Of a DNA stretch of 12,990 nucleotides, positions 1-5,329 are shown in pieces. Position numbers and translations under genes: made by a program. This DNA is from an uncultured Collinsella sp. Lineage in GTDB: Bacteria > Actinomycetota > Coriobacteriia > Coriobacteriales > Coriobacteriaceae. The notes below the pieces were generated by a model that worked only from the letters and a program-made list of their open reading frames with translations, was not told where the DNA came from and ran no database searches. Within the stretch, counting starts at the first letter, position 1, and each line of letters begins with the position of its first letter. The stretch spans positions 1-12,990 of the forward strand of contig UQSC01000048.1 in the NCBI GenBank assembly GCA_900543615.1, in the 5' to 3' direction.

Positions 1-46
1 AGATCAGCCTCGGTCTCGTGGGCTCGGAGATGTGTATAAGAGACAG
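1..46 (+). other. Illumina Nextera adapter (sequencing artefact)
   Basis: Bases 1-4 (AGAT) match the end of the P7 primer. Bases 5-12 (CAGCCTCG) match, as I remember the Nextera index set, the primer-strand form of i7 index N710. Bases 13-27 are GTCTCGTGGGCTCGG, and bases 28-46 are the 19-bp Tn5 mosaic end AGATGTGTATAAGAGACAG. Together they form a continuous P7-index-read 2 construct, so this is untrimmed library adapter at a contig end and not organism DNA. The mosaic end here does not indicate a natural Tn5 element. Genomic sequence starts at 47. Confidence 0.97.
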
Positions 47-430
47 GGACGAGACGAGGACCGAGTCGGCGCACAGCTGCGCGGCCCGGGCCTCGTAGAA
101 GACGTGGGGGCGGCGCTTGCAGCCGATCGCGCGGTACCGGCCGCAGCCGTTGCAGCAGCGCGGCCACGCGGCCAGGCGCGGGCAGGCCGCCGACAGGTCG
201 GCGGAGGCGTCCACGCGCTCGCCGCGCCTGGCCTTCGGCGCCGTCACGAACCTGTGCGACGCCACCTCGGCGCTCACCGTCGAGGGCGACCTGCCCAGCT
301 CCCTCGCGATCTCCCTGCACGACGCCCTGCGCTCCAGCATCCTCTGGACCGTGTCCCGCTCGTGCCTCGTGAGCCTTCCGTAGGACCTCGGGACCGCCCT
401 CGCGGAGCCCCTTTTCTTCTTTCCGGACAT
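47..430 (-). CDS. IS30-family transposase, N-terminal part, cut by the adapter junction
   Basis: This minus-strand frame opens with ATG at 430-428 and stays open for exactly 128 codons until it meets the adapter at 46. It has a Shine-Dalgarno sequence (GGAGGAC, 440-434) 3 nt upstream of the start. The visible product has a basic N-terminus (MSGKKKRG), then a helix-turn-helix at residues 20-56 with the IS30 pattern: LTRHERDTV, then REIARELGRSPSTVS. A cysteine-rich stretch follows at residues 90-118 (CCNGC, then C104 and FYEARAAQ). This matches the CNGC...C...Y.A..A segment known in actinobacterial IS30 transposases. The DDE catalytic domain would lie further on and is absent; full-length relatives are roughly 320-400 aa. 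GC content is very high, even against the neighbouring genes. The truncation is an assembly or library end, so whether the element is intact in the genome cannot be told. Confidence 0.87.
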
Positions 431-482
431 ACCGTCCTCCGATCTCCCGGGGCCGGCCGGCCCGGCCCTCAGGGTATCGGGT

Positions 483-520
483 TCCCACATTCATCCGCAC
501 ATGTGCGGATGAATGTGGGA
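483..520. repeat. Perfect 38-bp palindrome next to the IS30 transposase
   Basis: The left arm TCCCACATTCATCCGCACA (483-501) is followed without a spacer by its exact reverse complement (502-520). The next pair outward (482/521) does not match. It could be two abutting IS terminal repeats separated by 2 bp (the AT at 501-502), a palindromic insertion target of the kind IS30 elements prefer, or an operator of the transposase gene. It is followed by neither a gene nor a T-run on either strand, so a simple terminator is less likely. Confidence 0.8.
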
Positions 521-584
521 GGTGTTCGGATAAAGTCGATAATCAAGGCACCTTTGTGGTGGTTTTTCAGTTTGCCAACGATAT

Positions 585-612
585 GTGAACGGCTAAAAAA
601 GTCTGCTATACT
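585..612 (+). promoter_or_regulatory. Promoter of tRNA-Glu
   Basis: A good -10 box TATACT lies at 607-612, preceded by TGC (604-606), which gives an extended -10. A weak -35 (GTGAAC, 585-590) stands 16 bp upstream. Transcription would start near 619, leaving a leader of only a few bases before the tRNA at 623. Confidence 0.6.
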
Positions 613-622
613 CTTTCCCGCT

Positions 623-699
623 GTCCCCATCGTCTAGCGGCCAAGGACGCCACCCTTTCAAGGTGGATATCGCGGGTTCGAATCCCGCTGGGGGCACCA
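623..699 (+). tRNA. trnE: tRNA-Glu (anticodon UUC)
   Basis: A full cloverleaf can be drawn. The acceptor stem pairs 623-629 with 689-695, with one G·U pair. The anticodon stem CCACC/GGTGG encloses the loop CTTTCAA, giving anticodon UUC for glutamate. The T-arm is GCGGG-TTCGAAT-CCCGC. The discriminator is A696 and the CCA end (697-699) is encoded in the DNA. A promoter lies directly upstream and a terminator directly downstream, so this is a single-gene transcription unit. Confidence 0.97.
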
Positions 700-711
700 T
701 TTGAGATGTGA

Positions 712-742
712 AGCCCGTTACCAATTCGGTAGCGGGCTTTTT
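712..742 (+). terminator. Rho-independent terminator of tRNA-Glu
   Basis: The arms AGCCCGTTACC (712-722) and GGTAGCGGGCT (728-738) form an 11-bp stem with one G·U pair and a 5-base loop. A run of five T follows (738-742). It starts 12 bases after the tRNA CCA end. Confidence 0.9.
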
Positions 743-752
743 GCTACCGATA

Positions 753-790
753 TGTCGGGATTCGAACCCGACAGGGTACGAATCCCGACA
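753..790. repeat. Inverted repeat containing a T-arm-like sequence in reverse orientation
   Basis: TGTCGGGATTCG (753-764) and CGAATCCCGACA (779-790) are perfect 12-bp arms with a 14-base loop. Read on the minus strand, 753-773 gives a canonical tRNA T-arm (TCGGG-TTCGAAT-CCCGA). The stem differs from that of the tRNA-Glu at 623-699, so this is not a copy of it. No D-arm or anticodon arm is visible, so it is at most a tRNA fragment. It may be a remnant of an integration event or a chance fold. Confidence 0.5.
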
Positions 791-797
791 TCATCGC

Positions 798-1030
798 AAG
801 GCCTGTGGGCAAAAAATAGCAAATATGAGTACTGTTACCATTTTAGTTACAGCGATTTCATGCCTTCAGAAGGCGATTTAGCCGTCAGGCGTCCTACGGC
901 GGAAAAATTGCAGACGTTTATCGGCTAAGTACTTGGACATATGTTGCGTAACACTGCATATTTTGCAAATAAATAATGCTACAGGACTTGTGACAGTACT
1001 CATATTTGACGTTTTTTGCCCACAACCCTT
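798..1030. mobile_element. MITE-like non-coding element with 40-bp inverted repeats
   Basis: The left arm (798-837) and right arm (991-1030) are reverse complements at 34 of 40 positions. The shared parts include TGTGGGCAAAAAA and CAAATATGAGTACTGT. The 153-bp interior has no credible gene. It holds a secondary inverted repeat TTAGCCG (878-884) / CGGCTAA (922-928) and, nested in it, GCCGT (881-885) / ACGGC (896-900). The interior is more AT-rich than nearby coding DNA. I see no clear target-site duplication. A structured RNA is a less likely alternative. Confidence 0.6.
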
Positions 1031-1081
1031 TATACCTAGGCACATCGGCGGCAAAACGGGCTTCAAAGCGTCCTTCGCAAA

Positions 1082-1116
1082 CAAAAACCGGGGCCCGCAT
1101 GATGCAGACCCCGGTT
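1082..1116 (-). terminator. Rho-independent terminator of the glutamine synthetase gene
   Basis: On the minus strand AACCGGGG (1116-1109) pairs with CCCCGGTT (1093-1086), with a short inner GCAT/ATGC stem. The T-run TTTTTG follows (1087-1082). It lies about 30 bases past the stop codon of the minus-strand gene. Confidence 0.88.
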
Positions 1117-1145
1117 CAATACCGTGACGATATGTCAGTTACGCT

Positions 1146-3233
1146 CTACACGTAGAACAGGATGTCGTCATAGGTCGGGACCGGCCAGTAGTCGGCGGCC
1201 ACGATCTCCTCCATGGCATCCACGGCGGCGCGCAGCGTATCCATAGCGGGAACGACCTCATGTGCATACACGTTGGCCTGCTCCTGACCATCGAGGCCTT
1301 CGGCCTTCTGATGCACGGCGTCGAGCGCCTTGATGGAATCGTTGATGGTGGTGATACCGTTGCAGAGCTTGTTGAGCGTGTTCTGCTCACACTGCATGGC
1401 GGCCTCGGCGCCGGCGGCACGAATAGTCTCAAGGCCCTTAGCGACCTTGGTGGCATAGGCGGTAATGACCGGGCGATAGGTACGACGCGCCTCGCGAACC
1501 ATCGTGGTAGCCTCGATGTTCATGAGCTTGTTGTACTTCTCGAGCTTGCAGTCGTAGCGGCACTGGGCCTCGGCCTTGGTCAGGACACCCGTCTCCTCAA
1601 AGAGCGCAATGGCCTTATCGGAAACAAAGGCAGGCAGGGCGTCGGCCGTGGTCTTGTTGTTGGCAAGGCCGCGCTTCTCGGCCTCGACGGGCCACTCGTC
1701 GGAGTAGCCATCGCCGGAGAAGAGAATGCGCTGGTGGTCGGTCAGGACCTTCTTGCAGTACTCGAGCGCGGCGTCCTGGAACTCATCCTCGGGCGTACCC
1801 TCAAGCGCGTCGGCGAAGGACTTGAGCGACTTGGCCACGGCGGCATCGAGCACCAGGTTGGAGTCGGAGACGTTCTGCTCGGAGCCGCAGGCACGGAACT
1901 CGAACTTGTTGCCGGTGAAGGCAAACGGGGAGGTGCGGTTGCGGTCGGTGTTGTCCTGCATCAGCTTGGGCAGAGTATCGGCGCCCAAGTCGAGCACGCC
2001 GCGCGTGGCATGGACGGAAGCCTTGCCATCGATGATCTTCTCGACGACCTCGGTAAGCTGGTCGCCCAGGAAGATGGACATAATCGCCGGAGGAGCCTCG
2101 TTGGCGCCCAGACGATGGTCGTTACCGGCCGAGGCAACGGAGGCACGCAGGAGCTCCTGATAGTTATCAACGGCCTCGATCACCGCGGTGAGGAAGACGA
2201 TGAACTGCAGGTTGTCGAGCGGAGTGTCGCCCGGATCGAGCAGATTCTCGGACTCGGTGCCAAGCGACCAGTTGTTGTGCTTGCCCGAACCGTTGATGCC
2301 CTCGAAGGGCTTCTCATGCAGCAGGCAAACCAAGTCGTGGCGGGAGGCGATGAGCTTCATTTTCTCCATCATGACCAGATTCTGGTCGATGGCCTCGTTG
2401 ACCTCGCCATAGACCGGTGCGAGCTCATGCTGGCAGGGAGCAACTTCGTTGTGCTTGGTCTTGGCGGGAATGCCGAGCGCCCACAGCTCATCGTCCAGGT
2501 CCTTCATGTAGGCCGAGACGGTGGGGCGGATAGCGCCAAAGTAGTGCTCCTCGAGCTCCTGGCCCTTGCAGGGAGCAGCACCAAAGAGGGTGCGGCCGGT
2601 AATGACCAGGTCCTTGCGCTTGCGGTAGGCGTCCTTCTTGATCAGGAAGTACTCCTGCTCGTCGCCCACGGAAGGAACGACCTTCTTGGGGGTCTTACCG
2701 AACAGCGCCAAAACGCGCTTGGACTCACGCGAGAGCGCGGTCATGGAACGCAGCAGCGGGGTCTTCTTGTCCAGGGCCTCGCCCGTGTAGGAGCAGAAAG
2801 CCGTGGGGATGCACAGGACATCGTCCTTGATAAAGGCGGGGCTAGTGGGGTCCCAAGCGGTGTAGCCACGGGCCTCGAAGGTAGCACGCAGGCCGCCGTT
2901 GGGGAAGCTCGAGGCATCGGGCTCGCCCTGGATGAGGTTCTTGCCCGTAAACTTGGTAATGGCGGTGCCGTCGTGGTTGGGCTCCAGGAAGCTGTCGTGC
3001 TTCTCGGAAGTAATGCCCGAAAGCGGCTGGAACCAGTGCGCATAGTGCGTCGCGCCCTTGGAGATGGCCCAGACCTTCATGGCATGGGCAACGGCGTTGG
3101 CCACATCCAGGTCGAGCGGCTCACCGCCCTCGAGGGTTGCAGCAAGGCGCTTCCAAATGTCCTTGGGGAGGTAGTCCTTCATGACTTCCTCAGAGAACAC
3201 CATGGTCCCGAAGCGGTCAGTAAGTTCGGCCAT
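1146..3233 (-). CDS. glnN: Glutamine synthetase type III (GSIII)
   Basis: This enzyme makes glutamine from glutamate, ammonia and ATP in the cytoplasm and is a main route of ammonium assimilation. The 695-residue length fits GSIII (about 700 aa), far longer than type I (about 450-470 aa). Recognisable motifs are THYAHWFQPLSG (residues 62-73), GDEQEYF (190-196, metal/glutamate site), KHNEVAPCQHE (260-270), NGSGKHNNWS (314-323, ATP/glutamate loop) and GNDHRLGANEAPPA (370-383). The start chosen is the ATG at 3233, because AAGGGAG stands 8 nt upstream and GSIII homology begins there. The frame is also open 21 codons further upstream, to an ATG at 3296, but that ATG has no ribosome site and its extension does not look like GSIII. 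The gene stands alone, with its own terminator and a palindromic candidate operator upstream. It may also be annotated glnA. Confidence 0.97.
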   Translation of the reverse strand: MAELTDRFGTMVFSEEVMKDYLPKDIWKRLAATLEGGEPLDLDVANAVAHAMKVWAISKGATHYAHWFQPLSGITSEKHDSFLEPNHDGTAITKFTGKNLIQGEPDASSFPNGGLRATFEARGYTAWDPTSPAFIKDDVLCIPTAFCSYTGEALDKKTPLLRSMTALSRESKRVLALFGKTPKKVVPSVGDEQEYFLIKKDAYRKRKDLVITGRTLFGAAPCKGQELEEHYFGAIRPTVSAYMKDLDDELWALGIPAKTKHNEVAPCQHELAPVYGEVNEAIDQNLVMMEKMKLIASRHDLVCLLHEKPFEGINGSGKHNNWSLGTESENLLDPGDTPLDNLQFIVFLTAVIEAVDNYQELLRASVASAGNDHRLGANEAPPAIMSIFLGDQLTEVVEKIIDGKASVHATRGVLDLGADTLPKLMQDNTDRNRTSPFAFTGNKFEFRACGSEQNVSDSNLVLDAAVAKSLKSFADALEGTPEDEFQDAALEYCKKVLTDHQRILFSGDGYSDEWPVEAEKRGLANNKTTADALPAFVSDKAIALFEETGVLTKAEAQCRYDCKLEKYNKLMNIEATTMVREARRTYRPVITAYATKVAKGLETIRAAGAEAAMQCEQNTLNKLCNGITTINDSIKALDAVHQKAEGLDGQEQANVYAHEVVPAMDTLRAAVDAMEEIVAADYWPVPTYDDILFYV

Positions 3234-3254
3234 ACGGAACTCCCTTCGTATCGG

Positions 3255-3273
3255 CACCGCGTGAGAAGCGGTG
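3255..3273 (-). promoter_or_regulatory. Short hairpin in the glutamine synthetase leader
   Basis: CACCGC (3255-3260) and GCGGTG (3268-3273) form a perfect 6-bp stem with a 7-base loop, about 22 bases upstream of the start codon in the probable 5' UTR. A role in mRNA stability or translation is possible but not shown. Confidence 0.4.
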
Positions 3274-3288
3274 TTGATTACTAACGAA

Positions 3289-3308
3289 CGAGTCATAGCT
3301 TAGACTCG
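3289..3308. promoter_or_regulatory. 20-bp imperfect palindrome upstream of the glutamine synthetase gene
   Basis: CGAGTC (3289-3294) and GACTCG (3303-3308) flank an inner AGCT core. The site lies 56-75 bases upstream of the start codon, close to where the promoter should be. I could not assign -35/-10 boxes with confidence. It may be an operator or a chance symmetry. Confidence 0.35.
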
Positions 3309-3312
3309 CCGT

Positions 3313-3350
3313 GTTTCCGCGACATTACCGTTATGTTGCTGTCGCGAAAC
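3313..3350. promoter_or_regulatory. Palindromic pair of GlnR-like boxes, candidate nitrogen operator
   Basis: GTTTC-CGCGAC-ATTAC (3313-3328) on the plus strand reads GTAAT-n6-GAAAC on the minus strand. It faces GTTGC-TGTCGC-GAAAC (3335-3350) on the plus strand, with a 6-bp spacer. Each half is one or two bases from the known actinobacterial GlnR pattern GTnAC-n6-GAAAC. Together they also form the inverted repeat CGCGACA (3318-3324) / TGTCGCG (3340-3346). The site lies 80-118 bases upstream of a glutamine synthetase, where such a site is expected. Assignment to GlnR is inference. Confidence 0.4.
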
Positions 3351-3360
3351 CAATCAATGA

Positions 3361-3593
3361 GGTTACCCTATCGAGGCGGCGTTGCCACCCTCAACAGCCA
3401 ATCAACTGCATAAATTGCAGACCTCTCCCCATGGTTTAAGGGTAGTCAATTTGGGATGGAGCTCTATTAACTGGTATTTTGCATCAGATACCAGTCTTTA
3501 TAGTCCGTGCCTAGATTAGCCGCTCTGTTATAGAGAAAGCCGATAGCAAGGCATCTTTGATTGGTATCCCCGAATAACGAGTGAAACTCCACC
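3361..3593. other. Rest of the divergent spacer between glnN and metF
   Basis: I see no gene, and no SAM or cobalamin riboswitch consensus, in this stretch. It is more AT-rich than the flanking genes. It holds small symmetric sites: CTGCA/TGCAG (3406-3420) and a perfect hairpin ACTGGTAT (3470-3477) / ATACCAGT (3488-3495) with a 10-base loop. A TATAGT at 3499-3504 resembles a -10 box but lacks a well-spaced -35. Confidence 0.6.
3470..3495 (+). promoter_or_regulatory. Perfect 8-bp hairpin upstream of metF
   Basis: ACTGGTAT and ATACCAGT enclose TTTGCATCAG. No real T-run follows (CTTTAT only), so it is a poor terminator. It may be an operator or an RNA element upstream of the methionine operon. 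Its orientation with respect to function is unknown. Confidence 0.35.
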
Positions 3594-3610
3594 GTGACAC
3601 AGTGGTGCTG

Positions 3611-3616
3611 TAGAAT
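3611..3616 (+). promoter_or_regulatory. Possible -10 box of the metF operon
   Basis: TAGAAT lies about 44 bases upstream of the metF start codon. The same hexamer occurs before the PFL gene at 7951-7956. No convincing -35 stands at 16-18 bp spacing, so this is a weak call. Confidence 0.35.
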
Positions 3617-3659
3617 CCTTACAACACTTCACACTATTACGTATCTAGAGGAGCACGAT

Positions 3660-4532
3660 ATGCGCGTCGACGAGGTTTTTAAGCAGGCAGCATCCCAGGG
3701 CACCGCACCCGTTTCGTTTGAGATGTTCCCGCCCAAGGGCGAGCTTACCCTCGATACGGCTCGCGAAGTGGCAGGCAATCTGTGCAAGCTTTCGCCGAGC
3801 TTTGTCTCGGTCACCTGCTCGGCCGGCGGCTCGGGCAACGGTGCCGCCACCGCCCCCATCGCACATATGATTACGAGCGAATTCGATACACCCTCGGTGG
3901 CACACCTTACCTGCGTGGGCCGCTCGCATGCCGATATCGCCGCCAAGATCGATGAGTACCGCACCGCCGGCGTGGAAAACATCCTGGCCCTGCGTGGCGA
4001 TCTCCCTGCCGGCGCAACCGAGGACGACAAGCCCGCCTCCGACTACGCCTACGCCCGCGACCTCATCCCCGAGCTCGTCGACGCCGGCTTTTGCGTGGGT
4101 GCCGCAGCCTACCCCGAGGGCCACATTGCCTGTGAGGATCTCAACCTCTCGGTCGAACACCTCAAGCAAAAACAGGACGCCGGCGCGAGCTTCTTTGTGA
4201 CGCAGCTCTTCTTTGATAACGAGTGCTTCTACCGTTTTCGCGAGCTTGCCGACAAGGCCGGCATCACCGTGCCCATTACCGCGGGCATCATGCCGTTTAT
4301 GGGCAAGTCACAGATCAGCCGCATGGTCTTTATGTGCGGCGCGTCGCTGCCCTCCCCCGTCATCAAGATTCTCGCCAAGTACGAGAATGACCCCGAGAGC
4401 CTGCAGGCAGCCGGTGTAGATTATGCAGCCCGCCAGCTTTGCGACCTCAAGGAGCACGGCGCCGACGGCCTGCACCTGTACACTATGAACCGTCCTGCGA
4501 TCGCCGCGACCATTATGGAGCGCCTGGGGTAA
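3660..4532 (+). CDS. metF: 5,10-methylenetetrahydrofolate reductase MetF
   Basis: This FAD-dependent enzyme reduces 5,10-methylene-THF to 5-methyl-THF, the methyl donor for methionine synthase. The 290 residues form a single TIM-barrel domain, the normal bacterial size. Family motifs are SFEMFPPK (residues 19-26, with the catalytic-type Glu21), AHLTCVGRS (81-89), LRGDLP (111-116, with the flavin-site Asp114), YPEGH (151-155), TQLFFDN (181-187) and LHLYTMNR (271-278). The start is the ATG at 3660 because AGAGGAG (3647-3653) lies 6 nt upstream. The frame is open further upstream, but that part has no family similarity or ribosome site. It is the first gene of a three-gene operon. Its stop TAA overlaps the next start by one base (TAATG), which suggests translational coupling. 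Confidence 0.97.
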   Translation: MRVDEVFKQAASQGTAPVSFEMFPPKGELTLDTAREVAGNLCKLSPSFVSVTCSAGGSGNGAATAPIAHMITSEFDTPSVAHLTCVGRSHADIAAKIDEYRTAGVENILALRGDLPAGATEDDKPASDYAYARDLIPELVDAGFCVGAAAYPEGHIACEDLNLSVEHLKQKQDAGASFFVTQLFFDNECFYRFRELADKAGITVPITAGIMPFMGKSQISRMVFMCGASLPSPVIKILAKYENDPESLQAAGVDYAARQLCDLKEHGADGLHLYTMNRPAIAATIMERLG

Positions 4533-5320
4533 TGGAAAAACCGCACATCGATACAATCGCTGTCGAAGTGCCGGCCGACCTTGCGTCGCCGGCGCTTTAC
4601 CGTGTCGATGCTGCGCACCATCCCCGTGTCGACCGTGCCGAGATGCTACGGTATCTGGGTTACGGCGGCCAGCAGATTGAGCCCGAGCTGTCGCAGCGTA
4701 TTGAGCTTGTGGTCGAGCGTCTGGAATTGGACATTGAGCCCCGTGGCGTGCGCCGCGTGTTTGCCGTCGACGCCACGGGTGTGGACGAGCAGGGAGAACC
4801 TTGCATTCGCCTGGTCGGCACCAACGTTGAGCTGCGCGGTCGCGATATCTATCGACATCTCAAAGATGCCCGCTTTGCCGCGCTCATGGCATGCGCCCTC
4901 GGCATGGACGCCGAGCGTCGCCTGCGCACCACGGGAGCCCAACATCCCCTGGAGGGCGCCGTGCTCGACGCCGCGTGCTCCGCTTACGTGGAAGCCGCCG
5001 TTGAGCAAATGGACCAGCAGGTCAAGACGGACGCCGCCGTTCATGGGCTCGCCGGCAACTGGCGCTTTAGTCCCGGCTATGGCGACTGCCCGCTCTCGGC
5101 CCAGCGCTCGATCGTCAATGCGCTCAACGCCACGCGGCTCATCGGCCTGACCGTCACCCCCACCAGCCTACTCATGCCCACCAAAAGCGTGACCGCGGTG
5201 ATCGGTCTGTTTGACGGCGAGGTCCACGACGCCCAGAGCCGCCCCGCCTGCAATATCTGCCGCATGCGCGAACACTGCCGCTTCCGCGCCGCCCACACCA
5301 CCTGCTATTCCAGCCATTAG
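4532..5320 (+). CDS. Stand-alone methionine synthase reactivation-domain protein
   Basis: The 262-residue protein corresponds to the C-terminal AdoMet-binding activation domain of E. coli MetH, here as a separate polypeptide. Residues 178-188 (RFSPGYGDCPL) match the AdoMet-binding RxxPGYxxCP motif. Residues 215-225 (MPTKSVTAVIG) match the later conserved strand. Its expected role is to dock on MetH and remethylate inactive cob(II)alamin using AdoMet and an electron donor. The operon supports this: it starts inside the metF stop codon and its stop overlaps the metH ribosome site, and the adjacent metH lacks this domain. Split forms are known in Thermotoga (TM0268/TM0269). The C-terminus carries Cys240, Cys243, Cys249 and Cys258, a CxxCx5C cluster that is not part of the classical fused domain and might bind metal. 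No signal peptide or membrane segment is seen. Confidence 0.9.
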   Translation: MEKPHIDTIAVEVPADLASPALYRVDAAHHPRVDRAEMLRYLGYGGQQIEPELSQRIELVVERLELDIEPRGVRRVFAVDATGVDEQGEPCIRLVGTNVELRGRDIYRHLKDARFAALMACALGMDAERRLRTTGAQHPLEGAVLDAACSAYVEAAVEQMDQQVKTDAAVHGLAGNWRFSPGYGDCPLSAQRSIVNALNATRLIGLTVTPTSLLMPTKSVTAVIGLFDGEVHDAQSRPACNICRMREHCRFRAAHTTCYSSH

Positions 5321-5329
5321 GAGCCCCCG

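Larger units (their letters stand above)
47..520 (-). mobile_element. Left part of an IS30-family insertion sequence (outer limit uncertain)
   Basis: The element contains the partial transposase gene and about 50-90 bp of upstream DNA. In IS30 elements the transposase start lies some tens of bases inside the terminal repeat. The palindrome at 483-520 sits at that distance and is the best candidate for the element boundary. The outer limit given here is an inference: the true end could be at the palindrome centre (501/502) or elsewhere. The other end of the element is not in the window. Confidence 0.5.

Noticed and set aside
28..46. Tn5 mosaic end as a natural transposon end
   Set aside because: It is embedded in the complete P7-index-Nextera adapter order, so it is a library artefact.
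450..463. 14-bp GC palindrome GGGCCGGCCGGCCC upstream of the transposase
   Set aside because: It is low-complexity GGCC repetition in a very GC-rich stretch, and is not enough to claim a site.
32..637. Plus-strand open frame over the left end
   Set aside because: It begins in the adapter and is antisense to the IS30 transposase; the translation is Arg/Pro/Ala-rich and family-free.
878..1127. Short frames of 60-68 codons within and around the MITE-like element
   Set aside because: They overlap on both strands, follow the inverted repeats, and lack ribosome sites and similarity.
1260..3284. Long plus-strand open frame (674 codons) opposite the glutamine synthetase gene
   Set aside because: It is a high-GC antisense shadow: the sense strand gives a full GSIII with all motifs, and the antisense product has no recognisable domain or ribosome site.
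3361..3659. Possible SAM or cobalamin riboswitch before metF
   Set aside because: I looked for the conserved cores of both classes and did not see them. The stretch is compact, with only simple hairpins.
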